Assembly: GCF_015477765.1 (NCBI RefSeq)
Contig: NZ_JADLQQ010000005.1
Span: 186,001 to 250,000 of the forward strand
Direction of reading: 5' to 3'
From: Nocardia transvalensis
GTDB taxonomy: Bacteria > Actinomycetota > Actinomycetes > Mycobacteriales > Mycobacteriaceae
DNA: 64,000 nucleotides
In this document: positions 35,425-45,282 of the stretch, piece by piece
How positions within the stretch are numbered: the first letter of the stretch is position 1
Layout of the letters: each line of letters begins with the position of its first letter
Notes under the pieces: generated by a model
What the model was told of the DNA's origin: nothing
Databases searched by the model: none
The model's input: the letters and a program-made list of their open reading frames with translations, nothing else
Translations under genes and position numbers: made by a program

Positions 35425-35476
35425 TCGTGCCGTTCCCGACCGCGCCCGCCGAGCCTCGTGCCCTCGGTTCCTGAAT

Positions 35477-35608
35477 CCTCTCCCCTCAGTTCTCGAACGC
35501 TGTCCCCTCAGTTCGCGAGCGCTGTCCCCTCAGTTCGCGAGCGCTGTCCCCTCAGTTCGCGAGCGCAGTCCCCTCAGTTCGCGAGCGCTGTCCCCTCCAT
35601 TCCCGAGC
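35477..35608. repeat. 22-bp tandem repeat, six units
   Basis: Consensus GCTGTCCCCTCAGTTCGCGA plus GC, units beginning at 35477, 35499, 35521, 35543, 35565 and 35587. The second to fourth are identical, the fifth has one change, and the first and last are degenerate. No spacers of CRISPR type and no frame. Confidence 0.9.
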
Positions 35609-35619
35609 GAAGCGAGGGA

Positions 35620-36078
35620 CTAATTCTCCTGGAGAGGCAGGCCGTTGGGGTCGCGGACCTTGCCGGTCAGGATGAGGATGCCGTCGATGACGCCCCAGAT
35701 CCAGCCGACGAGGCCGAAGGTGAAGACGGTGACCACTACCTGGGCCACGCCGATTCCGGTGTGGCCGAGGTAGAAGCGGCCCACGCCGAGCCAGCCGAGG
35801 AAGATCTGCAGCAGGCCGGCGACCAGTTTCGACTTGTCGGAGTAGGGCTCGCCGTAGATGTTGCGGCCGTAGGGGGCGGCCGGGTCCACGCCGGGCGGGA
35901 CATAGGCGGAGGGGTAGGCGCCGGGCTGCCCGTACTGCGGCTGACCGAACTGGGGCTGCCCGTAGGCGGGCTGGTCCTGGGGCTCGGCGTAGGGGCCACC
36001 CGGTTCCATGCCGGGTCCGGTTCCGGGTGGACCGTACCGGGGACCGTATCCGGGATACTGCTGATTGGGGTCGTTCAT
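35620..36078 (-). CDS. TM2-domain membrane protein
   Basis: 152 residues. The first 75 are disordered and rich in Pro, Gly, Tyr and Gln (repeated QPQYGQPG-like units). The TM2 domain follows: KLVAGLLQIFLGWLGVGRFYLGHTGIGVAQVVV, then VGWIWGVIDGILILTG, two helices joined by the DRF-like GRFY turn. Function is unknown for the family. The ATG of MNDPNQQYPGYG is preceded by GAGGAGG at five bases. It lies 65 bases after lgt on the same strand. Confidence 0.88.
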   Translation of the reverse strand: MNDPNQQYPGYGPRYGPPGTGPGMEPGGPYAEPQDQPAYGQPQFGQPQYGQPGAYPSAYVPPGVDPAAPYGRNIYGEPYSDKSKLVAGLLQIFLGWLGVGRFYLGHTGIGVAQVVVTVFTFGLVGWIWGVIDGILILTGKVRDPNGLPLQEN

Positions 36079-36143
36079 CACGTCCTCCTCGGTCGCCCCC
36101 GGTGTGGCCGTGCGGCGGCGCACCCCCCGCACGGCCGCACCCG

Positions 36144-37271
36144 TCAATTCTTGCCGGATTCGGCGGATTTCGCCGTCGCATCCGTCGAGCCCGCGGTATC
36201 GGCAGGCTCGTCCCCCGAGGATTCGGTCCCCACGCCCGGATCGGATGCGGCCGTGGTGGCGGCCGGCTCCGAGTCCACGGCCGAGTCCGTCTGCGTCGCA
36301 GGGGTTTCCGCCGACTGCTCACCGCGGCGGCGCAACGCGCTCAGCTGCCACGGCCACGGCCGATCCGTGCCGGGCTGCAGCTGCTCGGCGGTCTCGCGGC
36401 CCTTGGTCGCGAGGACGAAATAGGCCACGGCGCACAGGAACACGATGGCCGAGGTGTAGGAGTTGATGCGGATGCCGAACAGATGCGTCGCCTCGTCGTC
36501 GCGCAGCAGTTCCACCCAGAACCGGCCGAAGGTGTAGAGGGCCACATACAGCGCGAACAGCCGCCCGTGGCCGATGCGGTAGCGCTTGTCCAGCCACACC
36601 AGCGCCGCCACGCCGAGCAGATTCCACAGCATCTCGTACAGGAAGGTGGGCTGCACGACGGTCAGGACCTGTCCGGTCGAGACGCCGTTCATCATGTCCA
36701 GCTTGCCGTCGGTGTCGAAGCGCTGGTAGATCTCGAGACCCCAGGGCAGGTCGGTCTTGCGGCCGTAGAGCTCCTGGTTGAAATAGTTGCCCAACCGGCC
36801 GATGGCCTGCGCCAGCAGGATGCCCGGGGCGATGGCGTCGCCGAAGGCGGGCAACGGAATTCGATAGACCCGGCAGCCGATCCAGGCGCCGATGCCGCCG
36901 AGCAGCACCGCGCCCCAGATGCCCAGGCCGCCCTCCCACACCTTCAGCGCGTTCATCGGATGCCCGTCGGCGCCGAAGTACTTCTGCCAGTCGGTGGCCA
37001 CGTGATAGAGCCGCCCACCGATCAGGCCGAACGGCACCGCGAACATGGCGACGTCCAGCACCGCACCCTGCTGCCCGCCGCGCTGCTGCCAGCGCCGCTC
37101 CCCCCACCAGATCGCCACGATGATGCCGACGATGATGCACAGCGCGTAGGCGCGCAGCGGCAACGGGCCGATATTCCACACGCCGCGCGGCGGGCTCGGA
37201 ATGTAGGCCAGCACCGCCGACGAGGCTCCGGCGTGCGCAACAACAGTGTCTGCCAGGACTGGAAAAGTCAC
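36144..37271 (-). CDS. lgt: Prolipoprotein diacylglyceryl transferase
   Basis: 375 residues, about seven membrane helices. It transfers diacylglycerol to the lipobox cysteine of prolipoproteins, so the lipoproteins of this window are its clients. The Lgt signature GRLGNYFNQELYGRKT is present, with the essential histidine-tyrosine region in LPLRAYALCIIVGIIVAIWW and HPMNALKVWEGGLGIWGAVL. The C-terminal 80 residues are a charged Ser/Thr/Glu-rich cytoplasmic tail typical of Mycobacteriales Lgt. Start GTG. It follows trpA as in M. tuberculosis. Confidence 0.95.
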   Translation of the reverse strand: MTFPVLADTVVAHAGASSAVLAYIPSPPRGVWNIGPLPLRAYALCIIVGIIVAIWWGERRWQQRGGQQGAVLDVAMFAVPFGLIGGRLYHVATDWQKYFGADGHPMNALKVWEGGLGIWGAVLLGGIGAWIGCRVYRIPLPAFGDAIAPGILLAQAIGRLGNYFNQELYGRKTDLPWGLEIYQRFDTDGKLDMMNGVSTGQVLTVVQPTFLYEMLWNLLGVAALVWLDKRYRIGHGRLFALYVALYTFGRFWVELLRDDEATHLFGIRINSYTSAIVFLCAVAYFVLATKGRETAEQLQPGTDRPWPWQLSALRRRGEQSAETPATQTDSAVDSEPAATTAASDPGVGTESSGDEPADTAGSTDATAKSAESGKN

Positions 37272-37323
37272 GGCCCCACCGTAACGGAAATGGCCGCGAC
37301 CGCGCCGTCGGGTCCGGGCGCGG

Positions 37324-38115
37324 TCAGGACGCGACCGGAGCCGACCGCACGCCTTCGGCGAGTTCGGCCGTCAGGGCGCGCACGGCATCGAGGCCCTGGG
37401 CGGCGGCCGACACCAACGCCGAGCCCACGATCACACCGTCGGCGTAGGCGGCGATCTCGGCGGCCTGGGCACCGCTGCGTACGCCGAGTCCGACGCCGAT
37501 CGGGATATCGGAGTGGGTGCGGACGCGGGCGCACAGCGCCGGGGCCATCGACGACACCGCGTCCCGCGCGCCCGTCACACCCATCGTGGAGGCGGCGTAC
37601 ACGAAACCGCGGCAGGCATCGAGGGTCTTGGCCAGGCGCTCCTCGGTGGACGACGGCGCCACCAGGAAGATGCGGTCCAGATCGTGGGCGTCGGAGGCGG
37701 CGAACCACGCGGACGCCTCGTCCGGGATGAGGTCCGGGGTGATCAGGCCGAGGCCACCGGCCGCCGCGAGGTCGCGGGCGAACGCGTCGACGCCGTAGCG
37801 CAGCACCGGATTCCAGTACGTCATCACCACCGGCGCGGCGCCCGCCGCGGCGACGGTCTCCACGGCGCGGAACACGTCCCGCACCCGGGTGCCCTGGCGC
37901 AGCGCCTGGACGGCGGCGTCCTCGATGGTCGGGCCGTCCATCGTCGGATCCGAGTAGGGGACGCCGATTTCGACGATGTCGCAACCGGATTCGACCATCG
38001 CCCGCAGCACGTCCAGCGAGGCGGGCAGGTCGGGGTAGCCGACCGGCAGATACCCGACCAGCGCCGCGCGGTCCTCGGCGCGGCACGCGGCGAAGGTGGC
38101 GGCAAGCCGACTCAC
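37324..38115 (-). CDS. trpA: Tryptophan synthase alpha subunit
   Basis: 263 residues, TIM barrel. It has [19 protein letters not shown], the catalytic glutamate in [34 protein letters not shown], and the phosphate loop [20 protein letters not shown] with VIVGSALV. It cleaves indole-glycerol phosphate to indole, which passes to TrpB. The GTG start overlaps the trpB stop (GTGA). Confidence 0.96.
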   Translation of the reverse strand: MSRLAATFAACRAEDRAALVGYLPVGYPDLPASLDVLRAMVESGCDIVEIGVPYSDPTMDGPTIEDAAVQALRQGTRVRDVFRAVETVAAAGAAPVVMTYWNPVLRYGVDAFARDLAAAGGLGLITPDLIPDEASAWFAASDAHDLDRIFLVAPSSTEERLAKTLDACRGFVYAASTMGVTGARDAVSSMAPALCARVRTHSDIPIGVGLGVRSGAQAAEIAAYADGVIVGSALVSAAAQGLDAVRALTAELAEGVRSAPVAS

Positions 38116-39386
38116 TGCTGGTGCTCCTCGTCGTAGAGCCCGAACCAGCGGGCTGCGGTGTCCATATCCTTGTCGCCGCGACCGGAGATGTTGACCACGA
38201 TGATCGCGCCCGGCCCGAGCTCGCGGCCCAGCTTCAGCGCACCCGCCACCGCATGGGCCGACTCGATGGCCGGGATGATGCCCTCGGCCCGCGACAGCAG
38301 CAGCAGCGCATCCATCGCCTCGGCATCGGTGATCGGCCGGTACTCGGCGCGGCCGATGTCCTTGAGGTAGGCGTGCTCGGGCCCGACACCCGGATAGTCC
38401 AATCCCGCCGAGATGGAGTGGGATTCGATGGTCTGCCCGTCCTCGTCCTGCAGCAGATACGAGTAGGCGCCCTGGAACGCGCCCGGCGAGCCGCCGGTGA
38501 ATGTCGCGGCGTGCCTGCCGGTTTCGACGCCGTCGCCCGCCGCCTCGAACCCGAGCAGGCGCACCGCCGGATCGTCGATGAACGCGTGGAAGATGCCGAT
38601 GGCGTTCGAGCCACCGCCGACGCAGGCGGTCACCGCATCGGGCAGGCGGCCCGCCTGCTCCTGGATCTGCGCCCGCGCCTCCAGGCCGATCACGCGCTGA
38701 AAGTCGCGGACCAGCAAGGGGAACGGATGCGGACCCGCGGCGGTGCCGAAGCAGTAATAGGTGCTGTCGGCATTGGTCACCCAGTCGCGGAACGCCGCGT
38801 TGATGGCGTCCTTGAGGGTCTGAGAGCCGGACTTCACCGCGACCACCTCGGCACCGAGCAGCCGCATCCGGGCCACGTTCAACGCCTGCCGCGCCGTGTC
38901 GACCGCACCCATGTAGATCACGCACTCGAGGCCCATCAGGGCGCAGGCGGTAGCGGTCGCCACGCCGTGCTGACCGGCACCGGTCTCGGCGATGACGCGG
39001 GTCTTGCCCATGCGCTTGGCCAGCAGTGCCTGGCCCAGCACATTGTTGATCTTGTGCGAGCCGGTGTGGTTGAGGTCTTCGCGCTTGAGGAAGATCCGCG
39101 CGCCCCCGGCGTGGTCGCTCAGCTTGGTCGCCTCGTACAGGGGCGAGGGGCGGCCCGCGTAGTCGCGATGCAACCGGTCCAGTTCGTTGAGGAAGGACGG
39201 ATCGACGCGACACTTGTCGTATTGGGCGGTGACCTCCTCGATCACCGCCATCAGTGCCTCCGGGACGTGGCGGCCGCCGTAGACGCCGAAGTGGCCGCCG
39301 CCGTCGGGCTCGTGGCTGCGCTGGGCGATGCCCGCGCTGGCCGGGGGAAGTGCCTCGATGCTCTCCGGTCCCCGCACCCGCGTCAT
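38112..39386 (-). CDS. trpB: Tryptophan synthase beta subunit
   Basis: 424 residues, PLP enzyme. The cofactor lysine is in [15 protein letters not shown]. There is also [32 protein letters not shown] for the phosphate, and the C-terminal [13 protein letters not shown]. It condenses indole with serine. The ATG of MTRVRGPES overlaps the trpC stop (ATGA). Confidence 0.97.
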   Translation of the reverse strand: MTRVRGPESIEALPPASAGIAQRSHEPDGGGHFGVYGGRHVPEALMAVIEEVTAQYDKCRVDPSFLNELDRLHRDYAGRPSPLYEATKLSDHAGGARIFLKREDLNHTGSHKINNVLGQALLAKRMGKTRVIAETGAGQHGVATATACALMGLECVIYMGAVDTARQALNVARMRLLGAEVVAVKSGSQTLKDAINAAFRDWVTNADSTYYCFGTAAGPHPFPLLVRDFQRVIGLEARAQIQEQAGRLPDAVTACVGGGSNAIGIFHAFIDDPAVRLLGFEAAGDGVETGRHAATFTGGSPGAFQGAYSYLLQDEDGQTIESHSISAGLDYPGVGPEHAYLKDIGRAEYRPITDAEAMDALLLLSRAEGIIPAIESAHAVAGALKLGRELGPGAIIVVNISGRGDKDMDTAARWFGLYDEEHQQ

Positions 39387-40207
39387 CGGCCGGCTCCCCG
39401 CCGCAGCGGCCGCGGGCACGACGGGTGCGTCCCGGCGGTCACCAGCTCCGACACCGCCGCACGCGGGTCGCCGCTGGTCACCAGGGTCTCCCCGACCAGC
39501 ACCGCATCCGCACCGGCACCGGCGTAGGCCAGCAGGTCGGCGGTGCCGTTGATCCCGGATTCGGCGACCCGGATGATCTCGGTGGGCAGTCCGGGCGCGA
39601 TCCGGGCGAAGACGTCGCGATCGACCTCGAGGGTCTTGAGGTTGCGGGCGTTGACGCCGATCACCGACGCGCCGGCCTCGAGGGCGCGGTCGGCCTCCTC
39701 CTCGGTGTGCACCTCGACCAGGGCGGTCATGCCCAGCGATTCGGTGCGATCGATCAGCGAGGACAGCACGTCCTGTTCCAGGGCGGCCACGATCAGCAGG
39801 ATCACGTCCGCGCCGTGGGCGCGGGCCTCGTGGATCTGGTACGGGCCGATGACGAAGTCCTTGCGCAGGATCGGCACGTCGACGACCGCGCGCACGGCGT
39901 CCAGATCGTCGAGCGAGCCGTGGAAGCGCCGCTGTTCGGTGAGCACGCTGATGATGCGCGCGCCGCCGTCCTCGTAGGCCTTGGCCAGTTTGGCCGGGTC
40001 GGGGATGTCGGCCAGCGAACCCTTGGAGGGGCTGGCACGCTTCACCTCGGCGATGACTCCGACGCCGTCCTGATGCAGCGCGGCGAGCGCGTTGCGCGGC
40101 GACGGCGCCGCGGCGGCAGCCTTCTTGACGGCCTGGAAATCCAGGAGGGCTTCCCGAGCGGCCACATCCGCACGGACCCCGTCGAGAATCGAGTCGAGTA
40201 CCGTCAT
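39383..40207 (-). CDS. trpC: Indole-3-glycerol phosphate synthase
   Basis: 274 residues, TIM barrel. Key residues are in [67 protein letters not shown] and [12 protein letters not shown]. It closes the indole ring of CdRP. No trpF is present in this cluster; the PriA protein encoded further on is expected to supply that step. The 145-base gap before it has one hairpin-like element but no tryptophan-rich leader peptide. Confidence 0.96.
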   Translation of the reverse strand: MTVLDSILDGVRADVAAREALLDFQAVKKAAAAAPSPRNALAALHQDGVGVIAEVKRASPSKGSLADIPDPAKLAKAYEDGGARIISVLTEQRRFHGSLDDLDAVRAVVDVPILRKDFVIGPYQIHEARAHGADVILLIVAALEQDVLSSLIDRTESLGMTALVEVHTEEEADRALEAGASVIGVNARNLKTLEVDRDVFARIAPGLPTEIIRVAESGINGTADLLAYAGAGADAVLVGETLVTSGDPRAAVSELVTAGTHPSCPRPLRRGAGR

Positions 40208-40352
40208 CTGGCTCGAATCCTTTCTGGGGAGACGGACTTACTGCCTGAGAATCCCCCCAGGCGCTGTCTCACCGATGCAGGTAAAGAGTAAATGGCTACG
40301 TTCCAGGCACCGACGGCGGGGTGTTCTGCGTCGCATCGATGCGAGGTGGTAT

Positions 40353-41069
40353 TCACGTGCGGCCCGGTTCGTCGTCGGTGGGATCGGCACCCGCATCGAG
40401 GGCATCCCACAGCACCCGTTCGGACAACTGTCCCGGCGACTCGGAACCGCCCGCCCGCTCCGGCGTATCCGGATGCGCCCGCGCGGCTTTCGCCTGCCGC
40501 TCGGCCACCTGTTCGGCGGCGTCGGCGCGGCGGAACACCGGGTTGTCGTATTTGCCCGACAGCCGCGCCGTGGTCGCGGGCATGCGGGCCAGCAGCACGC
40601 CCGCCGCGAAGGCCGCCACCGCGCCGAGCACGCTCAGTAATGCGGGCAGCGAGCCGGTGGTGACCTGTTCCACCTGCGCGCGAGCGGGCAGTTCGGCCAG
40701 CGTGGCGGCCCGTTCGGCGGTGTTGCCGCGATGGGTGAGCATGGCGAATCCGGGCACCGCCGCCACCGCGGCCACCAGCGCAACCACCACTCCGATCAGC
40801 CTGCGCAGCCACCCTCTGGTGGCCAGCACGGCCGCGACCGAGGCCAGCAACACCAGTGCCAGCGGTGTCAGCGCCCCGAACCACACCCCGCCGTTCAGAT
40901 GATGGGTGCGCGGGTCGGTGAGCCCATCCGAGGACCGCAGGGTCACCCACGTCATCCGCGAGGAACCCCACAGCGCCGCCGCGGCGACCGCCAGCAGCAC
41001 CACCGCGCCGATCGGATACTTGCGCGGCTCGGCCGCCTTGCCTCGGGGTGATTCGGCTTCGGAGCTCAT
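40353..41069 (-). CDS. Trp-region conserved membrane protein (TIGR02234-like)
   Basis: 238 residues with four membrane helices: about 19-36, 66-85, 91-112 and 143-162. It has an extracytoplasmic loop after the first helix (SSRMTWVTLRSSDGL) and a long acidic cytoplasmic tail. The family is found between trpE and trpC across Mycobacteriales (Rv1610 type) and has no known function. Its ATG shares one base with the trpE stop codon (TGATG). Confidence 0.88.
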   Translation of the reverse strand: MSSEAESPRGKAAEPRKYPIGAVVLLAVAAAALWGSSRMTWVTLRSSDGLTDPRTHHLNGGVWFGALTPLALVLLASVAAVLATRGWLRRLIGVVVALVAAVAAVPGFAMLTHRGNTAERAATLAELPARAQVEQVTTGSLPALLSVLGAVAAFAAGVLLARMPATTARLSGKYDNPVFRRADAAEQVAERQAKAARAHPDTPERAGGSESPGQLSERVLWDALDAGADPTDDEPGRT

Positions 41070-42631
41070 CAATCCTGACCGTCGGGTTCGGTGGTGAAGG
41101 CGCGCACGGTCTGCGCGGCGGCGATGGCCTTGAGGACGGCCATCGCCTTGTTGCGGGATTCGGTGTCCTCGTACTCGGGCTGGGAGTCGGCGACGATTCC
41201 GGCTCCGGCCTGCACGTAGGCGGTGCCGTCCTTGAGCACGGCGGTGCGGATGGCGATCGCGGTGTCGGCGTCACCGGCGAAGTCGAGATAGCCGACCACA
41301 CCCGCGTAGACGCCGCGGCGGGTCGGTTCCAGCTCCTCGATCAGCTCCATCGCGCGCACCTTCGGGGCCCCCGACAGCGTGCCCGCCGGGAAACACGCCT
41401 GCACCGCATCCAGGGCGATCCGGCCCGGCGCCAGGGTGCCCGACACCGTCGAGACCAGGTGCATCACATGGCTGTAGCGCTCGACGTGCCGATAGTCGGT
41501 GACCCGCACGGTGCCCGGCCGGCACACCCGGCCCAGATCGTTGCGGCCGAGGTCGACGAGCATCAGATGCTCGGCGTTCTCCTTCTCGTCGGCCAGCAGA
41601 TCCTTCTCCAGCAGCAGGTCGTCCTCGTCGGTGGCCCCGCGCCAGCGCGTGCCCGCGATCGGGTGCGTCGTCGCCATCCCGTCCTTCACCGTCACCAGCG
41701 CCTCCGGGCTGGAGCCGACGATCGTGAACGCGGTGCCGCCGTTCCCGTCCGGGATATGCATCAGATACATGTACGGGCTCGGATTCGAGGCCCGCAGCAT
41801 GCGGTACACGTCGAGCGGGCTGCCGTCGAAGTCCATCTCGAACCGTTGCGACAGCACCACCTGGAACGCCTCGCCCGCCTCGATCTCCTTCACCAGCCTG
41901 CGCACACCCGCGCCGAACTCCTCGGCGGTGCGGCGGCGGCGATAGTCCGGCTCGGGGCGGTCGAAGACCGAGACGGTGGATTCGGCGGGCGCGGCCAATG
42001 CGGCGGTCATGCGGTCCAGCCGGGCCACCGCATCGTCGTAGGCCTCGTCGACGTGCTCGTCGGTGCCGTTCCAGTTGACCGCATTGGCGATCAGGGTGAT
42101 CGCGCCCTCGTGGTGATCGAAGGCGGCCAGATCGGTGGCCAGCATCATCACCATGTCGGGCAGCTGCAGATCGTCGATCGCCAGCTCCGGCAGCCGCTCC
42201 AGGCGGCGCACGATGTCGTAGGCGAAATAGCCGACCAGCCCGCCGGTCAGCGGCGGCAGGCCGGGCAGGCGCTCGGTGCGCAGCAACTGCAGGGTGTCGC
42301 GCAGGGCCGCCAGCGGATCGCCGCCGGAGGGCGCGTCGGCCGGGGTGGCGCCCAGCCAGGTCGCCTGCCCGTCCACGACGGTCAGCGCGGTGGGGCTCCC
42401 GGCGCCGATGAACGACCAGCGCGACCAGGACCGCCCGTTCTCTGCGGATTCGAGCAGGAAGGTGCCCGCCCGATCGGCGGCCAGTTTGCGGTAGGCCGAC
42501 AGCGGAGTTTCCGAGTCCGCCAACACCTTTCGAATCACCGGCACCACACGGTGCTCGGCCGCCAGCGCGCGGAACTGCGCACGTGTCGTGGTGGTGGGGT
42601 TCCCCGGACGGTCGGATGAGGGGCCGTGCAT
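41069..42631 (-). CDS. trpE: Anthranilate synthase component I
   Basis: 520 residues. The N-terminal part has the feedback site ([20 protein letters not shown]). The chorismate-binding half has IKEG-type motifs: [66 protein letters not shown] and [16 protein letters not shown]. It makes anthranilate from chorismate with TrpG, which is not encoded here. The ATG of MHGPSSDRP is chosen by homology; its ribosome-binding site is weak. First gene of the trp operon. Confidence 0.96.
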   Translation of the reverse strand: MHGPSSDRPGNPTTTTRAQFRALAAEHRVVPVIRKVLADSETPLSAYRKLAADRAGTFLLESAENGRSWSRWSFIGAGSPTALTVVDGQATWLGATPADAPSGGDPLAALRDTLQLLRTERLPGLPPLTGGLVGYFAYDIVRRLERLPELAIDDLQLPDMVMMLATDLAAFDHHEGAITLIANAVNWNGTDEHVDEAYDDAVARLDRMTAALAAPAESTVSVFDRPEPDYRRRRTAEEFGAGVRRLVKEIEAGEAFQVVLSQRFEMDFDGSPLDVYRMLRASNPSPYMYLMHIPDGNGGTAFTIVGSSPEALVTVKDGMATTHPIAGTRWRGATDEDDLLLEKDLLADEKENAEHLMLVDLGRNDLGRVCRPGTVRVTDYRHVERYSHVMHLVSTVSGTLAPGRIALDAVQACFPAGTLSGAPKVRAMELIEELEPTRRGVYAGVVGYLDFAGDADTAIAIRTAVLKDGTAYVQAGAGIVADSQPEYEDTESRNKAMAVLKAIAAAQTVRAFTTEPDGQD

Positions 42632-42786
42632 TTCTTCATCATTCCAGGGACGGCAACCGGAATTTCCACGGGGGACGAGCCAGCCGAAACCATACCGGCT
42701 GCGAATACCTGTGGTCGGCGTCACTACACTCGCGATGTTCCATGTCGCATGCGGTATCCCTGATAACGAGAGGAGTCCAACCACTG

Positions 42787-43101
42787 ATGTACCCCTCGCA
42801 ACCGGTGTCACCGGAGGGTCCCCGGCACGCTGCTCCGCAGCCGATGGGCGGCATGCCGACCCAGCCGCCGCGGATGATGAACATGAATCAGCCCATGGGC
42901 GGGGCGAACAAGGCGAGTGCGCTCGCGTCGTTCGTCACCTACGTCAAGGCGCTGGAGAGCCTGGACCGCAACAACTTCCCGCAGGAGTACGCCGAGCACG
43001 CCGACCGCATCAAGGAACTGAAGCCGTTCCTCAAGGCCCACGGCATCCTCGACGTCATGGAGATCAAGAACCCGGAAGTGGCCGCCCTGATCGGCGCCTG
43101 A
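42787..43101 (+). CDS. Conserved hypothetical protein, 104 residues
   Basis: The first 40 residues are low-complexity (Pro, Met, Gly, Gln); the rest is a helical domain, [20 protein letters not shown] followed by [20 protein letters not shown] and [12 protein letters not shown] know similar unnamed proteins only as actinobacterial conserved hypotheticals. The ATG of [11 protein letters not shown] is the start that leaves the trpE promoter region free. A GC-rich hairpin ends the gene. Confidence 0.72.
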   Translation: MYPSQPVSPEGPRHAAPQPMGGMPTQPPRMMNMNQPMGGANKASALASFVTYVKALESLDRNNFPQEYAEHADRIKELKPFLKAHGILDVMEIKNPEVAALIGA

Positions 43102-43117
43102 CCGGGCGTTCGCCGGT

Positions 43118-43140
43118 GCCGGGCGCCTCGTGCGCCCGGT
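43118..43140 (+). terminator. Terminator-like hairpin
   Basis: CCGGGCGC and GCGCCCGG (8-bp stem plus a G-T pair, five-base loop), 17 bases after the stop codon. Confidence 0.55.
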
Positions 43141-43152
43141 ACTGTCCTTGTC

Positions 43153-43614
43153 ATGAAGCAAGGCCAGCGCGCTCCCCAGTTCGAGCTGCCCGATCAGTCG
43201 GGCACCGTCCGCTCCCTCGATTCCCTGCTGGTGGACGGGCCGCTGGTGCTGTTCTTCTACCCGGCCGCCAATACCCCGGTCTGCACGGCCGAGGCCTGCC
43301 ACTTCCGGGATCTGACCGCCGAATTCGCCGCGGCGGGGGCCTCCTGCGCCGGGATCAGCATGGATTCGATCGACACCCAGTCCGGCTTCGCCGACAACCA
43401 GGGCCTGCGCTATCCACTGCTGTCGGATCCCGACGGCGCGGTCGCCGAGCGGTTCGGCGTCAAGCGCGGCCTGCTGGGCAAGCTGATGCCGGTCAAGCGG
43501 CAGACCTTCGTCATCGACACCGATCGCACGGTTTTGAAGGTGATTTCAGGCGAACTGCGGGCGAATCATCATGCCGATGCGGCCCTGAGTTTCCTGCGGC
43601 AGCGAAGCCGCTGA
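43153..43614 (+). CDS. Peroxiredoxin of the BCP/PrxQ family
   Basis: 153 residues, thioredoxin fold. The active site reads FFYPAANTPVCTAEACHFRD: the peroxidatic cysteine in TPVCT and a second cysteine five residues later (EAC), the usual atypical two-Cys arrangement. It reduces hydroperoxides with thioredoxin. A third Cys occurs in AGASCAGISMD. Start at ATG (MKQGQRAPQFELPDQ). Confidence 0.92.
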   Translation: MKQGQRAPQFELPDQSGTVRSLDSLLVDGPLVLFFYPAANTPVCTAEACHFRDLTAEFAAAGASCAGISMDSIDTQSGFADNQGLRYPLLSDPDGAVAERFGVKRGLLGKLMPVKRQTFVIDTDRTVLKVISGELRANHHADAALSFLRQRSR

Positions 43615-43672
43615 TCCGAAACACCTCTCCGGACGACCCCGCGCTCGGTAGTGATACACCTACGCTATTTCC

Positions 43673-44254
43673 ATGACCTCGCGAAACGCGGAGCAATCGT
43701 CGGACACCCGGTCGTCGCTCGTCACGTGGCGCAACCGGATCATCGCACTACTGCTGGTGATCGCGGCGCTGGTCGCCGCCTACTTCCTCGTGGCCGCCTT
43801 CGTCCCGCGCTGGTGGGCGCAGCGCATCGCGGAGATGTCCGGGCACGGCAGCTTCGCCAAGGGCATCTGGTCCGGGCTGGCGCTGGGATTCCTCTGCACG
43901 CTGGTGCCGCTGCTGCTACTGCTGTTCGCCGCGCTGATGTGGCGCAAGCGGGCGGGCCGGTTCTTCGCGGGCGCCGCGGCGGTGCTGGCGGTCGCCGCGG
44001 CTCTGCCGAATCTCATGACGCTGTCCATCGTGGCGGGCGGTAACAACGCCGCCCACGCCGGTGAACGGATCCTGGACGTCGATGCGCCCGGGTTCCGCGG
44101 CGCCACCCTGATCGCGGCCATCGTGGCGGCGGCGCTGTTTGTCCTGATGGTGTTCGGGGTGGTCCGCCGCCGGTTCCGCAAACATCGGGCGGCCCAACCG
44201 GCACCCGCCGCGCCGACCCCGCCTCCGACCGGGCCGACCCCGTCGGCGACCTAG
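43673..44254 (+). CDS. Integral membrane protein of unknown function
   Basis: 193 residues with four predicted membrane helices (about 23-45, 66-90, 98-118 and 145-165), a short charged N-terminus and a Pro/Ala-rich C-terminal tail. Similar actinobacterial proteins are called 'permease' without evidence. There are no transporter motifs. It lies 58 bases after the peroxiredoxin gene and may share its transcript. Confidence 0.75.
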   Translation: MTSRNAEQSSDTRSSLVTWRNRIIALLLVIAALVAAYFLVAAFVPRWWAQRIAEMSGHGSFAKGIWSGLALGFLCTLVPLLLLLFAALMWRKRAGRFFAGAAAVLAVAAALPNLMTLSIVAGGNNAAHAGERILDVDAPGFRGATLIAAIVAAALFVLMVFGVVRRRFRKHRAAQPAPAAPTPPPTGPTPSAT

Positions 44255-44355
44255 CATCAGGACGCCTGACCAGGCGTGATAGATGTCACGTCATCCACAA
44301 CACTCGTGACCCTCGAGCGAAATCATGGCAAACTTGAAGCCGCAGGTGACTGTGA

Positions 44356-44369
44356 ATTGAAGTTTCAAT
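44356..44369. promoter_or_regulatory. Candidate MarR operator
   Basis: ATTGAA-GT-TTCAAT, a perfect 6-bp dyad in an AT-rich promoter-like patch, 56 bases before the MarR start. Short AT-rich dyads are typical of MarR sites; binding is inferred from position only. Confidence 0.45.
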
Positions 44370-44425
44370 AATTACTAGGAACGCTAACGAACATCACGTC
44401 ACTTGGCTGCAAGAGAGGGCGCGAA

Positions 44426-44938
44426 GTGACGAAGTGGCTGAATCCCATCGAACAGCGAGCTTGGCGGACCCTTGTCGCGCTGACGACCCGGTTACCAGCG
44501 GCAATGGATACGCAGCTGCAGCGTGAGTCCGGCGTGACGCATTTCGAATACTTCGTGATGGCGTTGCTCTCGGAAGAGCCGGGTCATCGGCTTCAGCTGA
44601 GCGAACTCGCATATAAGGCAAATGCATCGCTATCACGGTTGTCGCATGTGGTGACCAAGCTGGAAAGACTCGGCTGGGCCCATCGCGAGGTATTGGCCGG
44701 GCGCCGCGGCGCCCATGCCGTGCTCACCGATGCCGGATACCGCAAGGTCGAGGAGGCCACTCCCGGCTATCTCGACGCGGTGCGCGGTCTGGTCTTCGAC
44801 GGACTGGACGCCAATCAGACCCGGCAGCTGCTCGAGCTGGGCCAGGCGCTGGTGCGGCAGCTCGATGCGGGGATGGAACGGGGTATCGGGCGGTCGAGTG
44901 GTAGGCCGACTCCACCCGCCGATTCCATGACCGACTAG
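44426..44938 (+). CDS. MarR-family transcriptional regulator
   Basis: 170 residues. The winged helix runs from [21 protein letters not shown] through the recognition helix [20 protein letters not shown] and the wing [19 protein letters not shown]. The dimerisation helices flank it. The ligand is unknown. Start GTG ([13 protein letters not shown]) with a GAGAGGG nearby. It ends tail to tail with hisI, sharing the CTAG. Confidence 0.9.
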   Translation: MTKWLNPIEQRAWRTLVALTTRLPAAMDTQLQRESGVTHFEYFVMALLSEEPGHRLQLSELAYKANASLSRLSHVVTKLERLGWAHREVLAGRRGAHAVLTDAGYRKVEEATPGYLDAVRGLVFDGLDANQTRQLLELGQALVRQLDAGMERGIGRSSGRPTPPADSMTD

Positions 44939-45282
44939 TCGCTGAGCAGCACGTCGCCGTCCCAGCAGGTGTGGGTGCCGGTGTGACAGGCCGCCCCCTG
45001 CTGGTCGACGATCAGCAGCACGGTGTCGCCGTCGCAATCCAACCGGACCTCGTGCACGTATTGGGTGTGGCCGGAGGTCTCGCCCTTGACCCAGTACTGC
45101 TGGCGGGAACGGGAGAAATAGGTGGCCTTGCGGGTGGCCAGGGTGCGCGCCAGCGCCTCGTCGTCCATCCACGCCATCATCAGCACATCGCCGGTGCCGC
45201 GCTCCTGGGCGATGGCGGCCACCAGCCCCGCCTCGTTGCGCTTGAGGCGGGCGGCGATGGCCGGGTCCAAACTCGTGGTCAC
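44935..45282 (-). CDS. hisI: Phosphoribosyl-AMP cyclohydrolase
   Basis: 115 residues. It has [37 protein letters not shown], the zinc cysteines and aspartates in [18 protein letters not shown], and [10 protein letters not shown]. It opens the purine ring of PR-AMP in histidine synthesis. The phosphohydrolase HisE is not fused. GTG start overlaps the hisF stop (GTGA). Confidence 0.95.
   Translation of the reverse strand: MTTSLDPAIAARLKRNEAGLVAAIAQERGTGDVLMMAWMDDEALARTLATRKATYFSRSRQQYWVKGETSGHTQYVHEVRLDCDGDTVLLIVDQQGAACHTGTHTCWDGDVLLSD

Noticed and set aside
35477..35608. Tandem array considered as CRISPR
   Set aside because: Units follow each other every 22 bases with no variable spacers, and no cas genes are present.
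40208..40352. Tryptophan attenuator before trpC
   Set aside because: The gap contains only one Trp codon in any possible leader peptide and no clear alternative terminator pair. The gap is also internal to the operon, after trpE and the membrane protein.
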